12,051 bases of DNA from JAFLBB01 sp040007195 (GCA_040007195.1 JBDTVQ010000197.1:1-12051), one strand, 5' to 3'. Shown: positions 1 to 8,071, counted from the first letter of the stretch. The notes: a model not told the origin generated them from the sequence alone. Made by a program: numbers and translations.

Positions 1-744
1 ACGTTCCCCGGAGAGCACGGGCGAGCCGATCTCGAGGTGCTCCGCGACATCCGTTTTGAGGTCGCGGAAGGTGAGTTCGTTTCCATCATCGGTCCCAGTG
101 GCTGCGGCAAAACCACGCTGCTCCGCATTTTGCACGGGCTCGAACATTCCACGAGCGGAACCGTTTTCGCGGCGGGCAATCGGATCACCGCTCCCTCGAA
201 GTCGAGCGCGATGGTCTTTCAGCAATTCAATCTTTTCCCATGGCTCACCGTCGCGGAAAATATGGCGTTCGGCATGGAGGTCGCCGGCTTACCCGATGCC
301 GAATGTGCCGCGCGCGTGAATCGCTTCGTGCACCTCGTGGGCCTGGAAGGATTCGCCGGACACTATCCGCACGAAATCTCCGGCGGCATGCAGCAGCGCG
401 TCGGCTTGGCGCGGGCGCTTGCCCTCGATCCCGATATTCTTCTCATGGACGAGCCCTTTGGCGCTCTCGATGCCATCACGCGCGAACAACTCCAGCGTGA
501 GATCGCCGCCATCCTTGCCCAATCTCCGAGGACCGCCGTTTTCATCACACACAATATGGATGAGGCGATTTTCTTCTCGGATCGCATTCTCGTGATGTCG
601 CCTCGTCCCTCGCGGTTGGTGGAAGAGGTGCGCGTCGACCTTCCTCGCCCGCGCGACGCCGGTGCCGTCCGGGCCAGCCGCCAGTTCGCTTCCCTGCGCG
701 AACATCTCTGGTCCCTTCTTTCGCGGGGCGAGGCCGTGTCGTGA
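1..744 (+). CDS. ABC transporter ATP-binding protein, nitrate/sulfonate/taurine (SsuB/TauB/NrtD) type, 5'-partial
   Basis: This is the cytoplasmic ATPase subunit that powers import through the permease encoded next. All the nucleotide-binding motifs are visible: Walker A GPSGCGKTT (nt 91-117), the Q-loop in FQQFNLFPW (from nt 217), the ABC signature SGGMQQ (379-396), Walker B ILLMDEP (436-456) and the switch histidine in ITHNMDEA (His codon 550-552). The FNLFPW and MDEPFGALD wording is typical of the SsuB/TauB/NrtD branch. A GTG lies at 37, but the reading frame is open to base 1 and those 12 codons (TFPGEHGRADLE) read like the family's first strand, so the true start is probably outside the window. 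The visible part is 247 codons against roughly 250-270 for the family. The stop overlaps the permease start by 4 bases, which indicates translational coupling. The substrate cannot be told from an ATPase. Confidence 0.95.
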   Translation, partial: TFPGEHGRADLEVLRDIRFEVAEGEFVSIIGPSGCGKTTLLRILHGLEHSTSGTVFAAGNRITAPSKSSAMVFQQFNLFPWLTVAENMAFGMEVAGLPDAECAARVNRFVHLVGLEGFAGHYPHEISGGMQQRVGLARALALDPDILLMDEPFGALDAITREQLQREIAAILAQSPRTAVFITHNMDEAIFFSDRILVMSPRPSRLVEEVRVDLPRPRDAGAVRASRQFASLREHLWSLLSRGEAVS

Positions 745-1514
745 ATACGCCCGCGGTCTCCGGATGGAAACCGGTCGCCATCCGCTGGGCAACACATCTG
801 TCCGTCTTGCTGCTGTGGGAACTACTGGCGCGTTTTGTCGTGCCACCCCAGTTCCTTCCCTCGCCCGCCGCCGTCTTTCGCGCCTTTCTCGCAACCACAC
901 GGTCTGGAGAATTGCCGCGGCAACTCGGGCAGTCGGCCGCCGTCCTGCTTACCGGCTTTGGCCTGGCCACCATCTCCGGCATGGCCGTCGGGATTGCCAT
1001 GGGCATGTTCCAAACACTGCGCCGCATTCTCGATCCCTACGTCACCGCTTTCTACGCGATGCCCACCGTCGCCCTCGTGCCGCTCGTAATCATCTGGCTG
1101 GGGCTCGGCTTCCAGGCGAAGGTTTTCCTGACGTGGCTCGTAGCGGTCTTTCCCGTGATCATCAATGCCGAGGCCGGAGTCACCAGCGTGCCTGCGGAAT
1201 TCATCGAAACCGCGCGTGCATTCGGCTGTAACTGGCAGCAGGTTTTTCGCCGCGTCATTCTCCACGCTGCCGTTCCGTTCTTCATCGCCGGCATCCGTCT
1301 GGGACTCGGCCGCGCGTTGGTCGGCGTCGTCGTGGCGGAGATGTTCACGGCGCTGTCCGGTCTCGGTTACATGATCGTTCTTTACGGCAATACCTTCCGG
1401 ACGGCGGAACTGTTCGTGCCGATCCTGGTTCTCGCGCTCATTAGTATCGCGATCACAAATCTGATTCGCCGCCTCGAACGCAGGTTCGCGCCCTGGCGAA
1501 TCGTGCGAGCATAA
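741..1514 (+). CDS. ABC transporter permease, SsuC/TauC type (BPD_transp_1)
   Basis: This inner-membrane channel subunit has 257 residues, a normal length for the family. About six hydrophobic segments can be seen, near residues 18-34, 66-89, 103-124, 128-144, 179-200 and 223-241. The cytoplasmic EAA loop that contacts the ATPase is recognisable at residues 153-179, with ETARAFG, then about 16 residues, then AVP. The GTG start sits inside the ATPase stop (GTGA, 4-base overlap), so the two subunits are translated together. The next gene starts 18 bases after the stop. The family serves nitrate, alkanesulfonates, taurine, thiamine precursors and other small anions, and no feature here chooses between them. 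Confidence 0.95.
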   Translation: MNTPAVSGWKPVAIRWATHLSVLLLWELLARFVVPPQFLPSPAAVFRAFLATTRSGELPRQLGQSAAVLLTGFGLATISGMAVGIAMGMFQTLRRILDPYVTAFYAMPTVALVPLVIIWLGLGFQAKVFLTWLVAVFPVIINAEAGVTSVPAEFIETARAFGCNWQQVFRRVILHAAVPFFIAGIRLGLGRALVGVVVAEMFTALSGLGYMIVLYGNTFRTAELFVPILVLALISIAITNLIRRLERRFAPWRIVRA

Positions 1515-1532
1515 GAAAGCCAAACAAGACCA

Positions 1533-2549
1533 GTGAGAGTCCGTCCCTCCCGCCGCCGCTTCCTCTCGCTCATGCCCGGCGCCACCACGGCGCTTGGCGC
1601 TTCCTCACTTTCACGTGCGCTGGCCATGGCGCCGGTCAGAATCGCCACCAGCGTCACGCCGCCGTCCATTCACAACATTTCGCTCCACGTCGCGTATGAG
1701 CGTGGGTTCTTCCGGGCGAATGGTATTGATGTAACCGAGTTCCTCCAACTCCGGGGCGGTCCGCTCGCCACACAAGCCATCGCCGCCGGACAAGTAGACG
1801 CTGCCCCAGCCGATGCCGAGGGGCTGCTCGCCGCCGTACAAAGCGGCCATGCGCTCCGCGCGGTGGCAGCGCCCGGTGCGCAGCTTTCGTACATGGTAGC
1901 GGTGCGCAAAGAGATCAGGACGGCCGCCGATTTGAGCGGGAAACCGTTCGCCATTTCGCGGCCCGGCGCGATCTCGCAGTACCTGATGTACCCGTTGCTC
2001 GACCGCGAGCGAGTGCCGCGCGATTCCCTCCAGTGGCTCGGCGTCGGTGGCGCGCTGGAGCGCATGCTGGCTCTCAAAGCCGGCCGGGTCCAGGGCGCGC
2101 TGCTCATGATCGACTTCGCCATGGAGGCGATCCGCGACCCGGACATCCGAATACTCAAACCCGTCGCCGATCTCCTCCCGAACTACCCTGTTAAGCTTCT
2201 CGTGCTCCGCAAGGACATGCTGGACCGGAATCCCGATGCGTCATTCGCAATCACGAGGGCGATCATCCAGGCCTGCCGCTACATCGTGGAACACAAGAAA
2301 GAAACAATTGATGTGGTGCTGAAATACGCGCCCGGAATGGACACGGTAGTCTTGGAGCGCGCCTACGACGAACTGATTCGCATCCGTGGGTTCGGAGTGA
2401 ATGGGGGCATGTCCAGGGCCAACATGACGGCGGCGCATGACCTCGCCCTACAGAATCTCCAGATCCAGCGCCCAGTTGCCCTCGACCATTGGGCCGACTT
2501 CCGGTTTCAGGATCGCGCGGTCGCCCAACTGGGCCGCTATCCCGGTTAG
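1533..2549 (+). CDS. ABC transporter substrate-binding protein, NMT1/THI5/SsuA-like, with Tat signal
   Basis: This is the periplasmic ligand-binding component of the importer, 338 residues long. The N-terminus RPSRRRFLSLMPG fits the twin-arginine pattern S-R-R-x-F-L, followed by an alanine-rich hydrophobic stretch and a likely cleavage near ALA (residues 29-31). The mature part begins with VRIATSVTPPSIHN and continues with VAYERGFFRANGIDV and GQVDAAPADAEGLLAAVQSG, the usual lobe I pattern of SsuA/THI5-like proteins. The GTG at 1533 has only a weak upstream ribosome site. It is chosen because the next start, ATG at 1572, would remove the twin-arginine motif. Tat export suggests folding before secretion, unlike most SsuA homologues. 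The ligand is unknown: sulfonates, nitrate, pyrimidines or aromatic acids are all possible for this fold. Confidence 0.9.
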   Translation: MRVRPSRRRFLSLMPGATTALGASSLSRALAMAPVRIATSVTPPSIHNISLHVAYERGFFRANGIDVTEFLQLRGGPLATQAIAAGQVDAAPADAEGLLAAVQSGHALRAVAAPGAQLSYMVAVRKEIRTAADLSGKPFAISRPGAISQYLMYPLLDRERVPRDSLQWLGVGGALERMLALKAGRVQGALLMIDFAMEAIRDPDIRILKPVADLLPNYPVKLLVLRKDMLDRNPDASFAITRAIIQACRYIVEHKKETIDVVLKYAPGMDTVVLERAYDELIRIRGFGVNGGMSRANMTAAHDLALQNLQIQRPVALDHWADFRFQDRAVAQLGRYPG

Positions 2550-2621
2550 CCCTCCGCCCAACGCCTCGATCGCATCTACCTGCCCCGCGACAGCCATAAA
2601 ACCCAAGCCACAGGGTTCAAT

Positions 2622-2650
2622 TTGACATGCTGCCAGCGTTTATATAATAT
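2622..2650 (+). promoter_or_regulatory. Sigma70-like promoter for the TonB receptor gene
   Basis: A perfect -35 TTGACA lies at 2622-2627. Downstream there is either TATAAT at 2643-2648 (15-base spacer) or TAATAT at 2645-2650 (17-base spacer), within an AT-only run at 2639-2652. The 17-base option has the ideal spacing, while the 15-base option has the perfect hexamer. Transcription would start near 2655-2658 and give a leader of about 240 bases before the receptor ATG at 2897. The match is by eye and no start site has been mapped. Confidence 0.7.
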
Positions 2651-2678
2651 ATCATCCTCGCATCGGAGGCTTAATCCC

Positions 2679-2840
2679 GTGTCTTGTACCAAAGTTCGCC
2701 GCCCCCCACGTGGATCGGCGCCAGATGCCTTCCTTCAACATTCCCATGCCTCCGCACGCGCTAAATCGTTGGTGTATGCCGCGGATGCGTGTGCTCAATC
2801 GCGGCGGCGGGTCTTAATTCCGCCAGCGCCGGGGACATAA
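2679..2840 (+). CDS. Possible small leader ORF (53 residues), doubtful
   Basis: A GTG at 2679 follows GGAGG (2665-2669) by 9 bases and opens a 53-residue frame that ends in TAA at 2838-2840, 56 bases before the receptor ATG and out of frame with it. The peptide begins VSCTKVRRPPRG, has two cysteines, is rich in Arg, Ala and Pro, and resembles no family I recognise. It could be a regulatory upstream ORF on the receptor leader, or chance, since stops are rare in GC-rich DNA. The only support is its place just after a strong promoter and its SD-like sequence. Confidence 0.2.
   Translation: MSCTKVRRPPRGSAPDAFLQHSHASARAKSLVYAADACAQSRRRVLIPPAPGT
2806..2824 (+). promoter_or_regulatory. GC-rich hairpin in the receptor leader
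   Basis: GGCGG (2806-2810) can pair with CCGCC (2820-2824) around a 9-base loop that contains TTAATT. It lies about 70 bases before the receptor start and has no T-tract after it, so it is not a normal terminator. It could influence translation or mRNA stability. The stem is short, so confidence is low. Confidence 0.3.
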
Positions 2841-2896
2841 GAATTCACGACACGAAACTCCGATGCCGTCGTACCGCGTAGTCGAAAGGGAATCCA

Positions 2897-5800
2897 ATGA
2901 GATTCAGTCGAATTAGTCCTCTTGCCCAGACGCAAGCGGATCGGAGCACCACCGCCGTTGTCCTGGGATTCGCGTTGATCCTGGCCGCGGCGCCGCTGGC
3001 TTTCGCTCAGGGATCATCCGGCCAAATTAACGGCACCGTCCGGGATGCCTCCCGTGCGGCAGTTCCAGACGCGCAGATAACGGTCACCAATGTGGACACA
3101 CGAGTAAGCCGCAAAAGCACGTCGAGTAGCGACGGCACGTATGTCGTCCCCCTGCTGCCTCCCGGGAACTACCAGGTAGCGGTCCAGAAGGACGGCTTCC
3201 AGCCCGTGCTGCGTTCGGGAATCTCGTTGGAGGTCGATCAGGTAGCGACCATCGATTTGGTGGTTCAGATCGGTAACGTCGCAGAGGCGATCGAAGTGTC
3301 GGCCGACGCAATCCTGCTATCGGTGACGAACTCCACGCTGGGCGAAGTGGTCAACAATACTCAGATTCAGAATCTGCCCATGAACGGCCGGCAGACGTTC
3401 CGATTGTTGGCCCTCACTCCTGGCGTATTCAAAGCGCCCTCCTCCAACGGCCAGTTTCAGGACATCCCGGTCAACCAGAGCAATGAGACTATCTTTTCCA
3501 TCGGCGGAGGCCGGGCCCGGTCGAACGAGGTCATGATCGACGGCGTACCTACCACGGTGGGAACGGGAAACACCGTGACCGTCATTCCTCCGGTGGACGC
3601 AACCGAAGAGTTCAACGTCATGAGCGGCCCGTTGAAGGCCGAATGGGGCCGCACGGGCGGTGGCGTCTTGAACGTCTACACCAAGGCAGGCGTCAACCGT
3701 ATTCATGGCGGCCTGTTTGAGTTCGTCCGCAATGACGCCTTCGACGCTAACGATTTTTTCGCCAACTCTGTCGGACAGAGTCTGCCCGCGTTCCGCCTCA
3801 ATCAATATGGCTTTTCGCTGGGCGGTCCCGTCTGGTTTCCCAAGGTCTACAAGGGCGTCGACAAAACCTTCTTCTTTGTGGACTATCAGGGTACGCGCTG
3901 GCGCCAGGGCGCTACCTTCCGAACGACCGTTCCCACCCTGCCCCAGCGCCAGGGAAATTTCAATGGAACGTTGGACACCGCAGGCAGGCAAGTCACTATC
4001 TATAATCCGTTCTCTACCGCGTCCAATCCGAATGCGGCCGGTACGTTCCTGCGCACGCCGTTCCCAAACAACGCGATTCCATCGAGCCTGCTGGACCCCG
4101 TGGCCCAGAAAACGCTAACGTTCGTCCCGCAGCCCAACATCACAGGGAACCAGTTCACGAATCTCAATAACTTCTTGAGTGGCGCCACTCGGACGATTGA
4201 CGAACACGCCCTCGGCATCCGCCTGGACCATAACTTCAGCGACCGTCAGAAAATCTTCGGCCGGTTCGCGTTCAACCGGAATAACCTGGTTCAGCCAAAT
4301 TACTTCGACAGCCCTGCGTCCTCAGGCGAAGGAGCGCTAGGCGGCGTCGTGCTCAACGCGATGAACGGCGCCTTGCAGAGCACCACCACGCTCAGCCCGA
4401 ACTCGGTCCTAAGCGTCAGTCTCGGCTTTGCCCGGTGGGTCTGGAACCGGAATCAATTGAGCTATGGATTCGACCAAAAAGAGCTAGGCCTCCCCCCTTC
4501 CTACGTGGGCCAGTTGCAATATCCGCTGTTCCCGAATTTTTCGATCGAAAACGGCGGAGCCATCGGCGGCGGCGCGGGCTTTAACAAGATGGCGCAGAAC
4601 ACCACGACGCTGCTCGCATCGCTCACCCGCATCTCCGGGCGCCACACCTTGAAGGTCGGAATCGACAGCCGCATGCACCGCGACTTCCTCATCGGCGGCG
4701 ATCCGGCGGGGAGATTCAATTTCACACAGGCAATGACCAACGGGCCGAATCCAGTGGTTTTCGCATCCAACGCCGGATCGGGAGTCGCCAGTTTCATGCT
4801 GGGAACCTTCAGCTCCGGCAGCGTCAATCTGCTTGCGGGGAGCTCGCAGCAGTCCTTTTACTATGCGGGCTTCGTCCAGGACGATTTTCGCCTGAGTTCC
4901 AAGCTCACACTCAACTACGGAATCCGGTGGGAAACCACCAGCCCGCTTTCCGAACGCAACAACCAGATCAACCGCATGAATCTGGACATCGCAAGTCCAG
5001 CCCGCAATTCACAGTTTCCGAATCTCTTGGGCGGGCTGGAGTACGCCTCGCCCGGCAACCGGACCCTCTATGGATGGGACCTGAACAACTGGTCGCCGCG
5101 TTTTGGATTTGCCTATCACGTCCATCCGAAAATGGTTCTGCGCGGAGGCGTGGGATTGGTTCACTCTCAATTCCCAACCTCTTATGACCAGATTGGTTTC
5201 AGTCCAAACCAGGGATTTCTAGCAACCACCGACTTTATCGGCACGGTCGACGGCGTCACCCCGCGCGACACGCTTCGTAACCCCGCCCCAAACGGTCTGG
5301 TTCAACCATCACCGGCGAGCAGCCTCGGCGCGTCGACGTTCCTGGGCCAGAGCATCAATTCCTGGGACCTGAACGCCCGCACTCCCCGCGTATGGCAATG
5401 GAACTTCGACATCCAACGCGAATGGAACGGATTTCTCCTGGATGTCGCCTACGTGGGAATCCAGTCGCAAAACCTGCACCAGCCTTTGCAGATCGACTCA
5501 TTGAACCCCAGTTACCTGCCGATGGGAAGCCAGCTACAGCAAACTGTGCCGAATCCCTTCTTAGGTACAATTCCGAGCGGTCCCCTTTCCACGCCAACCG
5601 TCGCCCGCTGGCGGTTGCTCCTGCCGTACCCGCAATACACGGGAATCGCCATGCAGAACACCACCTGGGGACACTCCAGCTACAACGCAATGGAATTGAA
5701 AGTGAAGAAGCGCTTCAAGAACGGCGTCTCTTTGCTGGCCACTTACACAGGAAGCAAGCTCTTCTCCGACGTGGCCAACTCCATCGTCAGCGCCGGCAAC

Positions 5801-6424
5801 GCACTGGACAATGGCTTAAATGCGTCTGTGCAGAATCCCTACAATCTCTCCGCCGAGCGCTCCGTCTCGGAATCGGATACGCCAAACTACGTCAGCATCG
5901 CCGCGGTAAACGAGTTGCCTTTCGGCCCTGGCCACAAGTTTTTGCCGGGCGCCCGCGGTTGGGTAAAAGGCCTGGTGGGTGGATGGGAACTCAGCAACAT
6001 ATTCATCTATAGAAGTGGCTTCCCGCTGTCCTTCAGTTCCACGGGCACCCTCGTCGGTACCCGTCCGAACCGGGTTTGCAGCGGTGAAATCGCCGACTCC
6101 CGAACCAGAGGCCAACGAGTCCAACAGTGGTTTGATCGCAGTTGCTTCCCCGTCATCCCGGCCTTCACGTTTGGAAATGATTCCCGCACCAACCCCGACG
6201 TCCGTGGACCAAGCTTCACCCAGCTCGACACCGGATTGGCGAAGCGCACCAAGGTATTTCACGAAGCCGCGGATCTGGTATTTCGCGCGGAGGCGTTCAA
6301 CCTGTTCAACACTCCGCACTTCGCTCCACCGGTTCTCAACGCCAATGCCAGTAACTTCGGCCAGATCACGGTTACATCGGGCAAACCACGAGTGCTGCAA
6401 TTCGCAATCAAGCTGACGTTCTGA
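2897..6424 (+). CDS. TonB-dependent receptor with N-terminal carboxypeptidase-regulatory-like domain (Oar-like)
   Basis: This is an outer-membrane active transporter of 1175 residues, the usual size for the large acidobacterial receptors. A signal peptide with a hydrophobic core at residues 19-36 ends at AFA, with cleavage before Gln38. Residues 41-127 form a CarboxypepD_reg beta-sandwich (GQINGTVRDASRAAVPDAQ, then SDGTYVVPLLPPGNYQV). A plug domain follows at about 145-265 (IQNLPMNGRQ, then TKAGVNRIHGGLFEFVRND). The rest is beta-barrel, including AYHVHPKMVLRGGVGLVHSQ. It ends FAIKLTF, with the C-terminal Phe needed for barrel assembly, and is preceded by EAFNLFNTPHF, common to this family. 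The ATG at 2897 follows AAAGGG (2885-2890) by 6 bases. I see no obvious TonB box and no SusD partner. The cargo is unknown; these receptors are often assigned to oligosaccharides or peptides, but that is not shown here. Confidence 0.95.
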   Translation: MRFSRISPLAQTQADRSTTAVVLGFALILAAAPLAFAQGSSGQINGTVRDASRAAVPDAQITVTNVDTRVSRKSTSSSDGTYVVPLLPPGNYQVAVQKDGFQPVLRSGISLEVDQVATIDLVVQIGNVAEAIEVSADAILLSVTNSTLGEVVNNTQIQNLPMNGRQTFRLLALTPGVFKAPSSNGQFQDIPVNQSNETIFSIGGGRARSNEVMIDGVPTTVGTGNTVTVIPPVDATEEFNVMSGPLKAEWGRTGGGVLNVYTKAGVNRIHGGLFEFVRNDAFDANDFFANSVGQSLPAFRLNQYGFSLGGPVWFPKVYKGVDKTFFFVDYQGTRWRQGATFRTTVPTLPQRQGNFNGTLDTAGRQVTIYNPFSTASNPNAAGTFLRTPFPNNAIPSSLLDPVAQKTLTFVPQPNITGNQFTNLNNFLSGATRTIDEHALGIRLDHNFSDRQKIFGRFAFNRNNLVQPNYFDSPASSGEGALGGVVLNAMNGALQSTTTLSPNSVLSVSLGFARWVWNRNQLSYGFDQKELGLPPSYVGQLQYPLFPNFSIENGGAIGGGAGFNKMAQNTTTLLASLTRISGRHTLKVGIDSRMHRDFLIGGDPAGRFNFTQAMTNGPNPVVFASNAGSGVASFMLGTFSSGSVNLLAGSSQQSFYYAGFVQDDFRLSSKLTLNYGIRWETTSPLSERNNQINRMNLDIASPARNSQFPNLLGGLEYASPGNRTLYGWDLNNWSPRFGFAYHVHPKMVLRGGVGLVHSQFPTSYDQIGFSPNQGFLATTDFIGTVDGVTPRDTLRNPAPNGLVQPSPASSLGASTFLGQSINSWDLNARTPRVWQWNFDIQREWNGFLLDVAYVGIQSQNLHQPLQIDSLNPSYLPMGSQLQQTVPNPFLGTIPSGPLSTPTVARWRLLLPYPQYTGIAMQNTTWGHSSYNAMELKVKKRFKNGVSLLATYTGSKLFSDVANSIVSAGNALDNGLNASVQNPYNLSAERSVSESDTPNYVSIAAVNELPFGPGHKFLPGARGWVKGLVGGWELSNIFIYRSGFPLSFSSTGTLVGTRPNRVCSGEIADSRTRGQRVQQWFDRSCFPVIPAFTFGNDSRTNPDVRGPSFTQLDTGLAKRTKVFHEAADLVFRAEAFNLFNTPHFAPPVLNANASNFGQITVTSGKPRVLQFAIKLTF

Positions 6425-6428
6425 TTGC

Positions 6429-6463
6429 TGGCGCGCAGCATTCCCGCTCGCTGCGCGCCATTT
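6429..6463 (+). terminator. GC-rich hairpin terminator of the TonB receptor gene
   Basis: TGGCGCGCAGC (6429-6439) and GCTGCGCGCCA (6450-6460) form a perfect 11-bp stem around a 10-base loop, starting 4 bases after the receptor stop and followed by a short TTT. The tail is shorter than in textbook terminators. The convergent minus-strand operon ends at 6485, just beyond, so the same hairpin may also limit transcription from that side, but on the minus strand no T-tract follows it. Confidence 0.65.
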
Positions 6464-6484
6464 CGTGGGAATACGGCCGGCCCA

Positions 6485-8059
6485 CTACGGCCGCACGCCT
6501 TCAATACCAAGCCGCATTTTGTACAAGCCGCTACGCGCGCACAAGTACAGTGTCTTGCCGTCTTCGCCCCAGGCGAAGTTGTGCGCATGCCTCGGCGACA
6601 CGATCGTGCCCACGTGCTTTCCTTCCGGCGACAACACCCACAGCCCGCCCGGCCCCGACACATATAGGTTGCCCTTCACGTCAATCTTCACGCCGTCCAG
6701 CGCATCCTCGCCTGGCGCGCCGGTCATGTCGAAGAACAGTTGCCCTTCTCCCACCGTCGCATCCGGCCTCAGCTCATATCGCATCACGACCTTCTTGTGG
6801 TCGTCCCAATTGGCCACGTAGAGGTACTTTTCGTCCGGGGAAAGCGCGATGCCGTTGGGCCCGGTGAACTCCTTCGTCAACAGCCGCAGCTTGCCTTCAT
6901 TCAGCGAAAATACGCCGGTAAAGGGAAGCTCCTTCCGTGGATCGTCACCGAACTTCGGCAGCCCGAAGAACGGATCAGTGAAGAAAAGAGCGCCGTCCTT
7001 GCGGTACACAAGGTCATTCGGACTGTTTAGTCTCTTTCCCTCGAAGCGGTCGGCCAGGACCGTCAGCGAACCGTCCTTTTCCAGTCGCGTCACACGCCGG
7101 TTGCCATGCTCGTTGATCGTGAGCCGCCCTTGCGCATCCAGCGTCAACCCGTTCGAGCCCGGCTGCCGGTATTCGGCAATGTCAGCCCCCTCATAACCGC
7201 TCGGCTTCCTGAAGACACTGAGTTCGCCCGGTTCGTTCGCCTGGCCCGGTACGAATTTGTAGATCGTGTTCTCATTCGGATCGCTGAACAGCAGATAGCC
7301 GCCACCGCGCACCCACACCGGGCCCTCGGTAAACGCAAAGCCTTCGGCCACTTTGTGGATCTTCGGGTTTACGCCCACAATCTCGTCCATCGCCGGGTCG
7401 AGGCGCTTCACTTCGACATTCACCTCGGCCGGAACGATCGCCACCGGACCGGCCGCTTCATGCACGAACTCGAGCCTCGCCGAGCGCATATAAATGAAGT
7501 TCGTCGGCGGATTCGACAGCGGCCCATTTGCGCCGAACACAGCCAATTGAATCTGCTGCCCCGGCTTCACGTTGCGGCCGATCACCAGCCGGTTGCCCGA
7601 ATTCCAGCCGCTCACTACGCTGCCGCCCTTCTGGCCCAGCGCGCGCGTCAACTCGCCATCCACCCATACCTCGGCGTAATCGTCTACCGACGTCTCAAAC
7701 ACCGCCGTCGTTCCCGCGGTCGGCATTCCGCCCACATTCTCGGGCACCGTCACGTTGATGCGGTACCAGTTGAAACTCAACCGGCCGTTGCCGCGCTTCT
7801 TCTCCAGCGTCTCGGGCGCAATCGATTCCCACTGCGAATCGTCGAAATCGGCCACACCCGCGTGCGGCGTGTAATCGTACGTCTTCTTGCCCAGGAACTC
7901 CGTATCGACAATCTTCGCGTCGCTATAGCGCCACTGGCCCTTTACCAACCGCACGCCTTCATTCGTCGTCAGGTCCACCACGGCCGTGGGCTCCGCCTTT
8001 TCGGCGAGGAGCCCGGCAACAACCATGGCCGCTCCCAAAATCAGCACTCTCGTTCTCAT
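6485..8059 (-). CDS. SMP-30/gluconolactonase-like protein with N-terminal beta-sandwich, exported
   Basis: This 524-residue protein is predicted to be secreted to the periplasm or beyond. The N-terminus MRTRVLILGAAMVVAGLLA is a signal sequence. Residues about 35-205 look like a jelly-roll carbohydrate-binding module of the GH2 N-domain kind (FDDSQWESI, then FNWYRINVTVP, then VWVDGE). Residues 230-520 are the six-bladed SMP-30 propeller. The likely divalent-metal ligands are Glu245 (EGPVW), Asn348 (NSPNDL), Asn402 (GPNGIALSPD) and Asp455 (DGVKID), so the site appears intact. Known family members hydrolyse sugar lactones. The usual enzyme is about 300 residues, so the extra module is the notable part. 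The ATG follows AAAGGAG (8067-8073) by 7 bases, and that site overlaps the stop codon of the upstream gene. It is probably the last gene of the minus-strand operon. The exact substrate cannot be inferred. Confidence 0.88.
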   Translation of the reverse strand: MRTRVLILGAAMVVAGLLAEKAEPTAVVDLTTNEGVRLVKGQWRYSDAKIVDTEFLGKKTYDYTPHAGVADFDDSQWESIAPETLEKKRGNGRLSFNWYRINVTVPENVGGMPTAGTTAVFETSVDDYAEVWVDGELTRALGQKGGSVVSGWNSGNRLVIGRNVKPGQQIQLAVFGANGPLSNPPTNFIYMRSARLEFVHEAAGPVAIVPAEVNVEVKRLDPAMDEIVGVNPKIHKVAEGFAFTEGPVWVRGGGYLLFSDPNENTIYKFVPGQANEPGELSVFRKPSGYEGADIAEYRQPGSNGLTLDAQGRLTINEHGNRRVTRLEKDGSLTVLADRFEGKRLNSPNDLVYRKDGALFFTDPFFGLPKFGDDPRKELPFTGVFSLNEGKLRLLTKEFTGPNGIALSPDEKYLYVANWDDHKKVVMRYELRPDATVGEGQLFFDMTGAPGEDALDGVKIDVKGNLYVSGPGGLWVLSPEGKHVGTIVSPRHAHNFAWGEDGKTLYLCARSGLYKMRLGIEGVRP

Positions 8060-8071
8060 CGTGGTTCTCCT

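Larger units (their letters stand above)
2550..2896. other. Intergenic region and 5' leader of the TonB receptor gene
   Basis: This 347-base gap separates the ABC operon from the receptor gene. It holds a 5-bp inverted repeat AACCC/GGGTT at 2600-2617, a strong promoter at 2622-2650, an SD-like GGAGG at 2665-2669 that precedes a possible small ORF (2679-2840), and a GC hairpin at 2806-2824. No clear terminator for the ABC operon is seen. The inverted repeat at 2600-2617 is too short to be a convincing one and could equally be an operator next to the -35 box. The composition around 2639-2652 is strongly AT-rich against a GC-rich background. Confidence 0.75.

Noticed and set aside
289..900. Minus-strand frame of 203 codons across the ABC ATPase/permease junction
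   Set aside because: It is antisense to genes with complete ABC motifs, and its product is Arg-rich with no recognisable domain.
3317..3991. Minus-strand frame of 224 codons inside the TonB receptor gene
   Set aside because: It is antisense to the plug and early barrel region of a clearly coding receptor, with no motif or ribosome site of note.
6471..6496. Two copies of ACGGCCG close together near the SMP-30 stop
   Set aside because: The short repeats partly lie in coding sequence (GVRP-stop) and are likely by chance in GC-rich DNA; no longer repeat or mobile-element boundary is seen.
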